Assembly (NCBI GenBank): GCA_031286025.1
Contig: JAITVB010000061.1
Span: forward strand, 1 to 13,512
Origin: Rikenellaceae bacterium
GTDB taxonomy: Bacteria; Bacteroidota; Bacteroidia; Bacteroidales; Rikenellaceae
Reading direction: 5' to 3'
Length of the DNA: 13,512 nt
Shown: piece by piece, positions 1 to 7,013 of the stretch
Position numbering within the stretch: the first letter of the stretch is position 1
Layout: each line of letters opens with the position of its first letter
Notes under the pieces: model-generated
Seen by the model: only the letters and a program-made list of their open reading frames with translations
Database searches by the model: none
What the model was told of the DNA's origin: nothing
Made by a program: the position numbers and the translations under genes

Positions 1-834
1 GTCGAAGTCTTTGGCGTCGACCGGGTCGATCGTGAATGTGGTCACGCCCCGGAAATCGCGGCGGTCGGCCACTTCCTGCGGAGTGATTTGATCCGGAATT
101 TTTTCTGAGGCCCGTTCAACGTCCTCCGGGAAACGATACGGCAAATCGTATTCGGCGAGGATGGCGTGCATCTCGGTATTGTTTTCGCCGGCCATGCCGA
201 GTACGTCGACGATTTTCCCGAGCGGATTCTTCATCGTCATCGGCCATTCCGATATCTTTACCAACACCTTGTAACCGTCCTGCACCTCCGCGGGGATTTC
301 GCGAATGGGTATAAAAATGTCGTTGGGCATCTTGCGAGAGTCGGTGGTGACGAAGGCGTAATTTTTCGTCAGCTCGATGCGGCCGACATAGTTTTTGTCG
401 GCGCGGTTGACGATTTCTGTCACTTCACCTTCGACAGAACCGTTGCGTCGGTAACGGATAGGGCGTACGCGAACCGTGTCGCCGTCGAGGGCGTGGAGGG
501 TGTTTTCCTGCTCGACGTGCATATCTTTTTCCTGGCCGGGAATGGCGACATAGACCGATCCGGAAGCGGTGCGGTCGACGGTGCCGACCATCTCCTCGCC
601 GGTCGAGAGGCGGAAGCGGTATTTGCCGTCACGGGTTTCTTCGATGGACTGTCCGGCCAACAGGTCGCGGATGGCGTAGCGGACAGCGGCTTTGTCGTCG
701 CGGCTTTGTGCGGCGGCCATGCCGGTCAGTTGTTTCAGGCTGTAAACGCGAAACGGGTTTTTACGAAAAATTTCCGCAAGGGTCGTTGCGAGGTCGCCGG
801 GTGCGGCCTGGTGGGCTTTCTTCTGTTTTTTCAT
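1..834 (-). CDS. rnr: Ribonuclease R, N-terminal part (cut by window edge)
   Basis: This is the start of a 3'-to-5' exoribonuclease of the RNase II/R (RNB) family, which degrades structured RNA in the cytoplasm. The 278 visible codons begin with a lysine/glutamine-rich MKKQKKAHQ leader. A winged-helix-like segment follows (about residues 15-75, with IFRKNPFRVYSLKQL and AVRYAIRDLL). Next come two OB/cold-shock RNA-binding domains (about 80-140, with GEEMVGTVDRTASGSVYV, and about 150-230, with NYVGRIELTKNYAFV and IFIPI). The RNB catalytic domain opens at about residue 258 and the frame runs off the window inside its first active-site motif, TIDPVDAKDFD, whose aspartates bind Mg2+. The ATG at 834-832 is the natural start: it lies about 20 nt below a Bacteroidota -7 box and no Shine-Dalgarno is evident. 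The winged helix plus tandem OB domains favour RNase R over RNase II. The C-terminal S1 domain and basic tail lie outside the window. Confidence 0.96.
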   Translation of the reverse strand, partial: MKKQKKAHQAAPGDLATTLAEIFRKNPFRVYSLKQLTGMAAAQSRDDKAAVRYAIRDLLAGQSIEETRDGKYRFRLSTGEEMVGTVDRTASGSVYVAIPGQEKDMHVEQENTLHALDGDTVRVRPIRYRRNGSVEGEVTEIVNRADKNYVGRIELTKNYAFVTTDSRKMPNDIFIPIREIPAEVQDGYKVLVKISEWPMTMKNPLGKIVDVLGMAGENNTEMHAILAEYDLPYRFPEDVERASEKIPDQITPQEVADRRDFRGVTTFTIDPVDAKDFD

Positions 835-853
835 CTTTTCTGTTTTATCGCCA

Positions 854-887
854 CAAAGGTACGATTAATCCGGCAGGGTGTTCACAA
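854..887 (-). promoter_or_regulatory. Probable Bacteroidota-type promoter for rnr
   Basis: On the minus strand a perfect TAnnTTTG -7 box (TACCTTTG) occupies 861-854, ending 19 nt before the rnr ATG. A possible -33 TTG lies at 887-885, but the 23-nt spacer is longer than the usual 19-21, so the -33 assignment is weak. The start point would fall near 846, giving a very short leader. The promoter sits downstream of the strong terminator at 936-982, so rnr appears to be transcribed independently of the methyltransferase gene. Confidence 0.6.
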
Positions 888-935
888 CACATCCTTATTC
901 TCTTAAAGTCGGTCTCAGAAAAGCACAGCCTTTCC

Positions 936-982
936 AAAAAATCTCCGAGCCGCTTTTATAAAAAACGGCTCGGAGATTTTTT
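936..982. terminator. Strong bidirectional hairpin terminator
   Basis: A perfect 17-bp inverted repeat (936-952 against 966-982) has a GC-rich core, ctccgagccg/cggctcggag, flanked by A6 on one side and T6 on the other, so it reads as a rho-independent terminator on either strand. The 13-nt loop can fold further through its T4/A4 runs. In the minus direction it lies about 80 nt after the methyltransferase stop codon and just before the rnr promoter, so its main role is to end the U32-methyltransferase transcript. Confidence 0.92.
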
Positions 983-1008
983 ACAACCGAGGTTGTCAGC
1001 CAACGGCG

Positions 1009-1020
1009 GGTGAATTCACC
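1009..1020. repeat. 12-bp perfect palindrome in the methyltransferase 3' region
   Basis: The sequence ggtgaattcacc is its own reverse complement. It lies between the methyltransferase stop codon and the strong terminator. A near-palindrome, acaaccgaggttgt (983-996), sits beside it. Together they could form extra small stems in the 3' untranslated RNA or be a protein site. Nothing else supports a function and a chance origin is quite possible. Confidence 0.3.
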
Positions 1021-1063
1021 GACCGAAAGGAGGCGACACAAATGCCGGTCGTCAAAGCCGGTT

Positions 1064-1963
1064 TCAAGCCTTAAAGAACCGAGAGCAGACGCCTAAGGGG
1101 AGGTTTTTGCGGTGTTGGTCGGAGACGTAAAGTTCACCGAATTGCTCGAAGGGGGCCGGGCCGAAGATTTGGTTGACGGCGGTTTTTGCCAACAGGGCGG
1201 AGAGTCCCATGGAATAGAGGTTTAATACCAGAAAGCTTTTATGTTGGGGAATTAGTTTGGCGCATTCGGCAAGAAGTTCGTTGATGTTTTCGTCGAGCAC
1301 CCAACGTTCACCGTCAGGTCCGCGGCCGTAGGCGGGAGGATCGAGGATGATGCCGTGGTATTGCTTTCCGCGCTTGACTTCGCGTTTGACGAATTTCATG
1401 GCATCGTCGACGATCCAACGGATGTCGTGCAGGCCTGTGGCTTCCATGTTCTCCTTGCCCCAGGCGACGACTTGCCTGATGGCGTCGACGTGGGTCACTT
1501 CGGCGCCGGCGGCCCGTGCGGCCAGGGTTGCGCCGCCGGTATAGGCAAAGAGGTTGAGTACGCGGATCTTTTGTTCGCCTGCGTCTTGGAGCGCATTTAC
1601 CTTATCCCACAAAAAATCCCAGTTGGCAGCCTGCTCCGGAAAAACGCCGACGTGCTTGAAGGCGGTCAGGGCCAGACGCAGGCGCAAGGCCATCACACCA
1701 TAGCGATATTCGACGAACCATTGTTGGTCAGGACGCATCCCTTTTTTGCAGGTCCATTCGCCGCGGTCGTCGCTCGCGCGGTTTTTGAACGTGGCGTGGG
1801 CCATCCGTTCCCATTCGGCTTCAGAGAGCGACGGGTTCCAGATGGCTTGGGGTTCGGGGCGTGAAGTGATCCAAGGGCCGAAACGTTCGAGTTTGCGGCC
1901 GGCACCGCTGTCGATCAGTTGGTAGTCTTTCCAATGAGTGGGGGTGAGCAATTCGGGTTTCAT
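1064..1963 (-). CDS. Class I SAM-dependent rRNA methyltransferase (COG1092/RlmI-like family)
   Basis: This 299-residue cytoplasmic protein has a Rossmann-fold methyltransferase core. Motif I is VLNLFAYTGGATLAA (135-149). It is followed by an acidic strand end THVDA (157-161), a DDAMKF loop (186-191) and motif IV LDPPAYGRG (207-215). The family is usually annotated as 23S rRNA methyltransferase and relates to RlmI, but this member is short and lacks an N-terminal PUA domain. Its first 110 residues look like a family-specific substrate-recognition part. At the motif VI position it reads LVLNLYSMGLS (245-255), with no cysteine of the kind m5C enzymes use, so the modified base is unclear. Its ATG overlaps the stop of the upstream U32 gene as ATGA, which indicates translational coupling. 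The strong hairpin at 936-982 ends the transcript. The methyltransferase call is firm; the rRNA substrate comes from family knowledge. Confidence 0.9.
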   Translation of the reverse strand: MKPELLTPTHWKDYQLIDSGAGRKLERFGPWITSRPEPQAIWNPSLSEAEWERMAHATFKNRASDDRGEWTCKKGMRPDQQWFVEYRYGVMALRLRLALTAFKHVGVFPEQAANWDFLWDKVNALQDAGEQKIRVLNLFAYTGGATLAARAAGAEVTHVDAIRQVVAWGKENMEATGLHDIRWIVDDAMKFVKREVKRGKQYHGIILDPPAYGRGPDGERWVLDENINELLAECAKLIPQHKSFLVLNLYSMGLSALLAKTAVNQIFGPAPFEQFGELYVSDQHRKNLPLGVCSRFFKA

Positions 1964-3783
1964 CCTTTTTTCTCGGGGTAAACGACCGCCATTTCACAGG
2001 CACGACAGTCGAAGTGCAACTCAAAGGTATGGTTTTTATTTTCGAGATAGAGCTTTTCAGCATTTCCTTTTCTCTCTTTCGGGCACAAGTTCATTTCGCG
2101 ACGCAGACAGTAGCGGGTGCGCATCAGTTCTTTTCCGGCATATTTTTTTTGTCGTTCGAGGCCCGCTTCGACAGGGCCCGTCACACCGTGATTCCGAAAA
2201 AACTTCTCGGCGAAGACGTTGGTGACGTTAGCGCGGTAGTCGAGCGCTACGGCGGGATAACGGGCGGCCTCGTCGCGCGGGGCAGGGGCGGGGCGATGCC
2301 AGGCGCCCAAGCGGGCGTCGTCGAGGGCGGCGAGCGTTTCTCGACGCAGGACGTTGATCGCGGCGGCGGACAAAAAAGGGAGGTCGCCAGTGATATCGAC
2401 CCGCTCCATTCGGAAAGGCGTTTCGCCCGTTTTCGAAAGTTGGGCGACCCACGTTTCACGATTTTTATCGGCGTTTTTCGGCGGGTCGAAATCGCCGGTA
2501 AGCGATTTTTTGGCCGCGACGCCTGTTTCGTCGGTGAGGGTCAACGTGATTTGTCCGGGCGCGGTGTCGAGCAAGGCTGTTACACCAATCGTGCGGCGGG
2601 TACGGCAGGTGTCGAGCGCACGGACAAAAGCGTGATCGTGATTCCGGAACAGTACGGTGCCGGGTGTGAGGTCATTCTTTCGGTTGGGCCACACGATGCG
2701 GCCTTCGGCGCGGTTGACATTGGTTCCGGCAAGTCCGGCCGGAGTCATAAAGCAGATGCCGTCGCCGGCGATCAACGGCGATTCCGTTTCCAGTTCGATC
2801 CGGTCGGACAGCATGCGGGCCACGCGGCCTATGGGTTTGCCAACGGATTTGGGTGTGCCGAACGACGCCACCCGGTTCTGGGTATCGTTCAGGAAATAAT
2901 CCGAGAAACCGCGCGAAAAACTCTTTTCGGGGTCGGGTATGAAGTCGAAAGCCGCTGTCCCGGCCGAGGCTCGCGAGAACTCGGGCCGGCGGGCGATCAG
3001 GGCATCGAGCTGTTGGCGGTAAAAGGCCACGCTGTTTTTAAGGTAGGTCATATCCTTCAGCCGTCCTTCGATCTTGAACGAGGTGGCGCCCGCGTCGGCC
3101 AACGCTTCAAGGTGGTTCGAAAGATTCAGATCGGATACCGAAAGCAAGTGTTTTCCGGTGGCGAACGTTTTCCCGTTCCCGTCCCGTAACGAAAAATCCC
3201 AACGGCAGGGTTGCCGGCATTCGCCCCGGTTGCCGCTTTTCCCTGCAATCGCTTGGCTCAAATAGCATTGGCCGCTGTAACAGACACAAATGGCGCCATG
3301 CACAAAAACTTCCAGTTCGGCCCCGGTAGCGGCCCGAATCGTACGGATTTCGTCAAGCGAAAGGGCGCGTTCGAGGATCAGGCGCGAAAATCCGGCCCGT
3401 TCCAGAAAGACGGCCCGCCCGGGTGTGCGGATGGCCGTTTGGGTCGAAGCGTGGAGTGCGATCGGTGGCAGGTCCATCTCCAAAAAGGCCATGTCCTGAA
3501 CGATCAACGCATCGACCCCCGCTTCCCATGCCTGGCGAACGATGCGTTCGGCCTCGCGCAGCTCATCGTCGTAAAGCAATGTATTGAGTGTCAGATAGAC
3601 CCGTATTCCAAAGCGATGAGCATAGGCCGCCAACCGCCCGATCTCGTCGATCTCATTGCCCGCCGCGCTGCGCGCCCCGAAGCGCGGCCCACCGATGTAG
3701 ATCGCATCGGCACCGTAGTCGACGGCAGCGATACCGTGTGCGGCGTCCTTGGCCGGAGCCAACAGTTCGAGGGGCTTTTTCAC
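1960..3783 (-). CDS. U32-family protein, RlhA/YdcP-like (probable RNA hydroxylation factor)
   Basis: This 607-residue protein opens with the hallmark LELLAPAKD and GADAIYIGGPRFGAR of the peptidase U32 family. Mid-protein it has the U32 signature VHGAICVCYSGQCYLS (161-176), then GECRQPCRW (187-195) and FKIEGRLKDMTYL (236-248). Cysteines 166, 168, 173, 189 and 193 include the residues that in relatives hold an Fe-S cluster. Despite the peptidase name, characterised relatives (E. coli RlhA/YdcP for 23S rRNA C2501, TrhP for tRNA) take part in RNA hydroxylation. Length and a DUF3656-like stretch (about 390-490) resemble RlhA more than the shorter TrhP. The C-terminus carries a second cysteine group, RYCLRREMNLC (557-567) and FDCRACEM (591-598). 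The start is GTG: an in-frame TAA lies three codons upstream. It is the first gene of a two-gene unit with the methyltransferase. The exact substrate is inferred. Confidence 0.88.
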   Translation of the reverse strand: MKKPLELLAPAKDAAHGIAAVDYGADAIYIGGPRFGARSAAGNEIDEIGRLAAYAHRFGIRVYLTLNTLLYDDELREAERIVRQAWEAGVDALIVQDMAFLEMDLPPIALHASTQTAIRTPGRAVFLERAGFSRLILERALSLDEIRTIRAATGAELEVFVHGAICVCYSGQCYLSQAIAGKSGNRGECRQPCRWDFSLRDGNGKTFATGKHLLSVSDLNLSNHLEALADAGATSFKIEGRLKDMTYLKNSVAFYRQQLDALIARRPEFSRASAGTAAFDFIPDPEKSFSRGFSDYFLNDTQNRVASFGTPKSVGKPIGRVARMLSDRIELETESPLIAGDGICFMTPAGLAGTNVNRAEGRIVWPNRKNDLTPGTVLFRNHDHAFVRALDTCRTRRTIGVTALLDTAPGQITLTLTDETGVAAKKSLTGDFDPPKNADKNRETWVAQLSKTGETPFRMERVDITGDLPFLSAAAINVLRRETLAALDDARLGAWHRPAPAPRDEAARYPAVALDYRANVTNVFAEKFFRNHGVTGPVEAGLERQKKYAGKELMRTRYCLRREMNLCPKERKGNAEKLYLENKNHTFELHFDCRACEMAVVYPEKKG

Positions 3784-3793
3784 GGATGCTTAT

Positions 3794-3881
3794 TTTAAGT
3801 AATGCTCAACAATTATCGATACATTTTTATTCATAGATAGAAATCAAATAGCATGACAATAATTATTTCGCATTACTTAAA
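3794..3881. repeat. AT-rich 88-bp block bounded by 12-bp inverted repeats
   Basis: tttaagtaatgc (3794-3805) and gcattacttaaa (3870-3881) are perfect inverted copies separated by 64 bp of AT-rich sequence, and the block almost fills the gap between the thioredoxin-fold gene and the U32 gene. The base composition contrasts sharply with the GC-rich flanks. It could be a remnant of a small terminal-inverted-repeat element, paired operator sites controlling the U32 gene, or a long-range RNA stem. I see no clear target-site duplication and no exact TAnnTTTG box inside it, although the U32 gene's promoter is expected here. Confidence 0.5.
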
Positions 3882-3894
3882 TTAAAAAAAGCAG

Positions 3895-4968
3895 TCAGAG
3901 CCGGTCTAAAAACCGTTCAAGTTCCCGGACAGAGTTGCCTTTGAAGAGGATTTCACCTTGAGGGCCGACGACCAGGCGAGTAGGATAGACGGTGATATTC
4001 CAAGATTGGGTCAGACATTGGTCTTGATCGAGGAGTTGGGTGCCGACGGGTTTTTTACGTCGCAGGGTCTGTTTCCAAAGATCGGGGTCGCGGTCGGCCG
4101 AAATGCCGACCCAGACGATTCCCTGACGGCGACAGGTACGGGCCAGTTTCCGCAATTTCGGGAAATCGGCGACGTTGGGGCCGCTGACTGACGACCAGAG
4201 ATCGATGATGGTGAGCCTGTTCCGGGAGAAATCGACACTTACCTTTTGTCCGGCGACATCTGGCAGGGCGAACTGTCCGATCAGTTCGCCCTCCGAAACG
4301 CCGGGCTTCATCAGCAGGATCATATCCAACGATTCGATGAACGGATGTCCGGGCAGGTTTTCCCGTACTCGGGCGATCGCTTGACGCAGACCTTGGTAGT
4401 CGTTGCCGTAGTAGTATTTCTGGACGATGAAATATGGTGCGGCCGGCCCGGCCATCCCTTTCTGTATAAGGTCTTCGGAGTATTTTTGTTGGAGGGTATA
4501 GAGGCTGTCGACGGCCTCCATCTTTTGTTTCTCGGTGCGGGTTGAGTCGTGCGAAACGTCGATCATCGCCTGGTTCAAGGCGGCATATTCGATGGTTGCG
4601 TATGTCGTCTCATCGTTCGTGGGGGTGCCGGTCACCGCGATCCCCTCAAGCGAATCGGGCAGCAGAATACACGCCACGCGAATTAGCCCCGGCTCAAGAA
4701 ACACCGGCAAGGCCACGCCTGAACGTTCGAATTCCAACCGGCCGAACAACACCCAACCGTCTTTCAGGGTGTCCTCGATCCGGAATTTTTTTTCGTGCAT
4801 CGGAGCTTGGGCGATCAATTTACGCTCGCAATAGAGCGATACCGAATCTTCATCGGCCAGTTCGGGCAGGCAACCCAAGTCGCCTTCGATGACATAGCTC
4901 GCCCCCCGCTGTCCGTAACAGACGGCGGCACAGCATCCGAACAACAGGGTAAACAACAGGTGTTTCAT
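3895..4968 (-). CDS. Secreted DUF4369/thioredoxin-fold protein lacking the CxxC cysteines
   Basis: This 357-residue protein begins with a signal peptide (MKHLLFTLLFGCCAAVCYGQ), so it is probably periplasmic. Residues about 25-120 resemble DUF4369, the beta-rich N-terminal domain common in Bacteroidota TlpA-like proteins. A helical linker follows (about 120-220). Residues about 227-357 form the AhpC/TSA-thioredoxin fold (IGQFALPDVAGQ, LTIIDLWSS, WVGISADRD, and VYPTRLVVG with the cis-proline at 329). The usual WCxxC is replaced: the chain reads LWSSVSGPN (257-265), so both catalytic cysteines are serine or asparagine (codons AGC and AAC). Disulfide exchange by the classical mechanism is therefore unlikely; a binding, chaperone-like or regulatory role is possible but inferred. 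It is the last gene of the lpxK-punA group, starting 22 bp after the punA stop. No convincing terminator follows it. Confidence 0.87.
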   Translation of the reverse strand: MKHLLFTLLFGCCAAVCYGQRGASYVIEGDLGCLPELADEDSVSLYCERKLIAQAPMHEKKFRIEDTLKDGWVLFGRLEFERSGVALPVFLEPGLIRVACILLPDSLEGIAVTGTPTNDETTYATIEYAALNQAMIDVSHDSTRTEKQKMEAVDSLYTLQQKYSEDLIQKGMAGPAAPYFIVQKYYYGNDYQGLRQAIARVRENLPGHPFIESLDMILLMKPGVSEGELIGQFALPDVAGQKVSVDFSRNRLTIIDLWSSVSGPNVADFPKLRKLARTCRRQGIVWVGISADRDPDLWKQTLRRKKPVGTQLLDQDQCLTQSWNITVYPTRLVVGPQGEILFKGNSVRELERFLDRL

Positions 4969-4990
4969 TCGTCAGGCAATCCCGGGAAGA

Positions 4991-5794
4991 TCAACTTTCG
5001 CGGAGCATTTCAATAAACAGGCGGGTCATTTTCTGTTCGGCTTCGGCCCCCGCTTTTTCGACGGCTTCGGTGGTTGGAATTTCGTCGCCCAAGGCGAGAT
5101 TGGTGATCACCGAAACGGCAAAGACCTGCAGGCCACAATGGACGGCCGTGATGACTTCGGGGGTGGTCGACATGCCCACGGCATCAACTCCGACTTGTCG
5201 GAAGAAGATGCATTCGGCTCGGGTTTCATACGACGGCCCCGTCAATCCCAAATAGCAGCCGTGTTGCAGATCGAGTCCCATCCGCGCGGCGATCGCATCG
5301 GCCCGGGCCACCAAGGCGGAGGTGTAGGCCTCGTTCATCGCCGGATAGCGCACCCCGAATTCGTCGAGGTTTTTTCCAATGAGCGGATTCGGGATCAGGT
5401 TGATGTGGTCGGTAATCACCATCAGGTTGCCCACCGCATATTCGGGATTCAGTCCTCCGGCGGCGTTCGACACGAAAAGTGTTTCGATGCCCAACAGGGT
5501 CATCGCCCGGATCGGAAGCGAAATTTCCCGGGCCGTATAACCTTCGTAGAAATGGATGCGGCCCTGCATCACCGCCACCCGTCGGCCGCCGAGCATCCCG
5601 AAGATCAGGCGCCCCTCGTGGCCTTTGACCGTGGCAACCGGGAAACCGTCGATCTCGTTGTAACCGATCGAGCAAACCACATCGATCTGTGTCGCCAACC
5701 CGCCCAGGCCCGTGCCCAGGATGATGCCCGCCTCGGGACGGAAATCGGTCTTACTCCGGATGGAGGATACTATATTTCTGATTCGATTTGACAT
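4991..5794 (-). CDS. punA: Purine nucleoside phosphorylase (trimeric, family 2-type)
   Basis: This enzyme splits purine nucleosides with phosphate into free base and ribose-1-phosphate, a cytoplasmic purine-salvage step. The 267 residues show the phosphate-binding GIILGTGLGGLA (23-34), GRIHFYEGY (78-86), SNAAGG (109-114), GPSYETRAE (186-194), GMSTTPEV (207-214) and VITNLALGDE (229-238). In this last motif the asparagine at 232 matches the residue that recognises 6-oxopurines in the trimeric enzymes, which predicts inosine/guanosine preference. The start chosen is the ATG at 5794, giving MSNRIRNIVSSIRSKTDF, the usual N-terminus length. An upstream in-frame ATG at 5863 would add 23 unconserved-looking residues deeper inside lpxK. 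Even with the shorter start the gene overlaps the lpxK 3' end by 44 bp, suggesting coupled translation. Confidence 0.95.
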   Translation of the reverse strand: MSNRIRNIVSSIRSKTDFRPEAGIILGTGLGGLATQIDVVCSIGYNEIDGFPVATVKGHEGRLIFGMLGGRRVAVMQGRIHFYEGYTAREISLPIRAMTLLGIETLFVSNAAGGLNPEYAVGNLMVITDHINLIPNPLIGKNLDEFGVRYPAMNEAYTSALVARADAIAARMGLDLQHGCYLGLTGPSYETRAECIFFRQVGVDAVGMSTTPEVITAVHCGLQVFAVSVITNLALGDEIPTTEAVEKAGAEAEQKMTRLFIEMLRES

Positions 5795-6830
5795 ATTGGT
5801 CGAGTTGACGATAGAAATCGGTTTCGGCCGTTTCGCCGACCATCGCGACACGGATCGGGACATAATAGAGTTTTCGTTGCAACTTGGCCGAGACCTTTTT
5901 ACGGTTGGTCAACTTCACGGCGTCTTTTTCGGTAACGACGACCAATGTGTCCTTGGGACAGCCGGCGAGCGTCTCGTTGATCTTCCGCAGGTCGCGCATC
6001 CGGTAGACGTAGTGGTCGGGAAAAGCAAGCGTTTCAGTTACCTGGTAATGTTTGGCCAGGTCAGCGAAGAAAGGTACGGGATCGGCGACACCGGCCATTC
6101 CGACCACAGGTTGGCCATGGACGGGAATGCGGCGTTCCTGCTCGGGAAAGAGGGGTACCGGTTCACCCGGTTCGACATGTGAAAAATAGAGCGTCTGGTA
6201 GGGATAAAGGTTGAGTGCCTTGCGGGCGACGCGGTAGTCGATCGGCTTGAGTTCACCGACCGGACATTTGGTGACGATCACGAACTGGGCGCGGTGCATC
6301 TGGCCCTTCAAGTCGCGCAACGAACCGACAGGCAGCAGATGGTCGCGGTAAGTCGGGCGATTGTAATCGACCAACAGGATGTTGACCCACGCCTCGGTGC
6401 GGCGGTATTGAAACCCGTCGTCGAGGATGATCAGGTTGACCTCGGGGTGGAGTTCGCGCAGGGTGCGGATACCTTCGTTGCGGTTTTTGCACACGGCCAC
6501 CGGGACGTCGGGAAATTTCAGCTTGATCTGTTTCGGCTCGTCGCCGATCTGTCGGAACGAGCTGTCTGCCGAAGCCAACACGAAGCCTTTGCTCTTGCGG
6601 CGATAACCGCGCGAGAGTACAGCCACGTTATATTTCCGGCGGAAATGGTTGATCAGGAATTCGGTGTGGGGCGTCTTCCCCGTCCCCCCGACCGTGATGT
6701 TGCCCACGCACACAATAGGGATATCAAACTCTTCGGCTTTCAGTATCTTCCAGTCGAAAAGCTTGTGCCGGATGTAAATCGCCAACCCGTAAATCCAGGA
6801 TACGGGGGTCCCGAGGATCGCTTTCAGCAT
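5751..6830 (-). CDS. lpxK: Tetraacyldisaccharide 4'-kinase (lipid A biosynthesis)
   Basis: LpxK phosphorylates the 4' position of the lipid A disaccharide using ATP, at the cytoplasmic face of the inner membrane. The 359 residues begin with a hydrophobic, amphipathic N-terminal segment (MLKAILGTPVSWIYGLAIYI) that fits membrane association. The P-loop is GNITVGGTGKT (43-53). Family motifs follow: LSRGYRRK (72-79), GDEPKQ (96-101), LDDGFQYRR (136-144), LLPVGSLRDL, FPDHYVY and a late TEKDAVKL. Length is normal and all signatures are present, so the enzyme should be active. The ATG at 6830 has a good Bacteroidota promoter about 25 nt upstream. It is the first gene of the lpxK-punA-thioredoxin-fold group. 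Its presence shows a Gram-negative outer membrane. Confidence 0.97.
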   Translation of the reverse strand: MLKAILGTPVSWIYGLAIYIRHKLFDWKILKAEEFDIPIVCVGNITVGGTGKTPHTEFLINHFRRKYNVAVLSRGYRRKSKGFVLASADSSFRQIGDEPKQIKLKFPDVPVAVCKNRNEGIRTLRELHPEVNLIILDDGFQYRRTEAWVNILLVDYNRPTYRDHLLPVGSLRDLKGQMHRAQFVIVTKCPVGELKPIDYRVARKALNLYPYQTLYFSHVEPGEPVPLFPEQERRIPVHGQPVVGMAGVADPVPFFADLAKHYQVTETLAFPDHYVYRMRDLRKINETLAGCPKDTLVVVTEKDAVKLTNRKKVSAKLQRKLYYVPIRVAMVGETAETDFYRQLDQYVKSNQKYSILHPE

Positions 6831-6852
6831 GACTCATGGCAACTTAAGGCTT

Positions 6853-6883
6853 CAAAGATAGGTTAAAAAATTGAAAATCACAA
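6853..6883 (-). promoter_or_regulatory. Bacteroidota-type promoter for lpxK operon
   Basis: Minus strand: a TTG -33 element (6883-6881), a 20-nt spacer and a perfect TAnnTTTG -7 box, TATCTTTG (6860-6853). The spacing matches the primary Bacteroidota sigma factor consensus. The predicted start lies near 6846, giving a leader of roughly 15 nt before the lpxK ATG. This is the best promoter in the window. Confidence 0.8.
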
Positions 6884-6983
6884 CCCTTGGCTTATTTCTT
6901 TTCTGTCGTGGGGCGGGTGATGGAGCGTTTGATGTGACGAGAGGGAACTTTCCGACAGCGATTTCCCGAAATCCTCCGGCCAT

Positions 6984-7013
6984 CCGGACAGAGGGGATAA
7001 TTCCCCCTGTCGG
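6984..7013. other. Hairpin in the gene-free spacer between lpxK and the GH28 gene
   Basis: gacagagggg and its imperfect partner ccccctgtc (6987-7011) pair through about ten base pairs with one A/C mismatch and a G-U pair around a three-base loop; a bulge allows two further pairs. It lies in the roughly 240-bp spacer 6884-7126. I see no supported gene in that spacer: the only sizeable reading frame (plus strand, 6871-7092) has no recognisable domain or start context. The hairpin could be part of an untranslated or small RNA. It lacks an adjacent T-run, so it is not an obvious terminator. Confidence 0.35.

Noticed and set aside
166-906. 246-codon plus-strand frame opposite rnr
   Set aside because: The minus-strand frame encodes RNase R domains in order up to the RNB motif, leaving no room for an independent gene.
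2014-3189. 391-codon plus-strand frame opposite the U32 gene
   Set aside because: It lies wholly within a well-supported gene, shows no family motif and has the composition of an antisense shadow.
3784-3894. A clear -33/-7 promoter or terminator for the genes flanking this gap
   Set aside because: TATTTG and TAATTG-like strings occur but none matches TAnnTTTG, and the T-run after the thioredoxin-fold gene has no convincing short stem in front of it.
5795-5863. Upstream ATG extending punA by 23 residues
   Set aside because: The added residues (MSRSVSRWSAKRPKP...) look like out-of-frame lpxK sequence, and purine nucleoside phosphorylases normally begin close to the MSNRIRN position.
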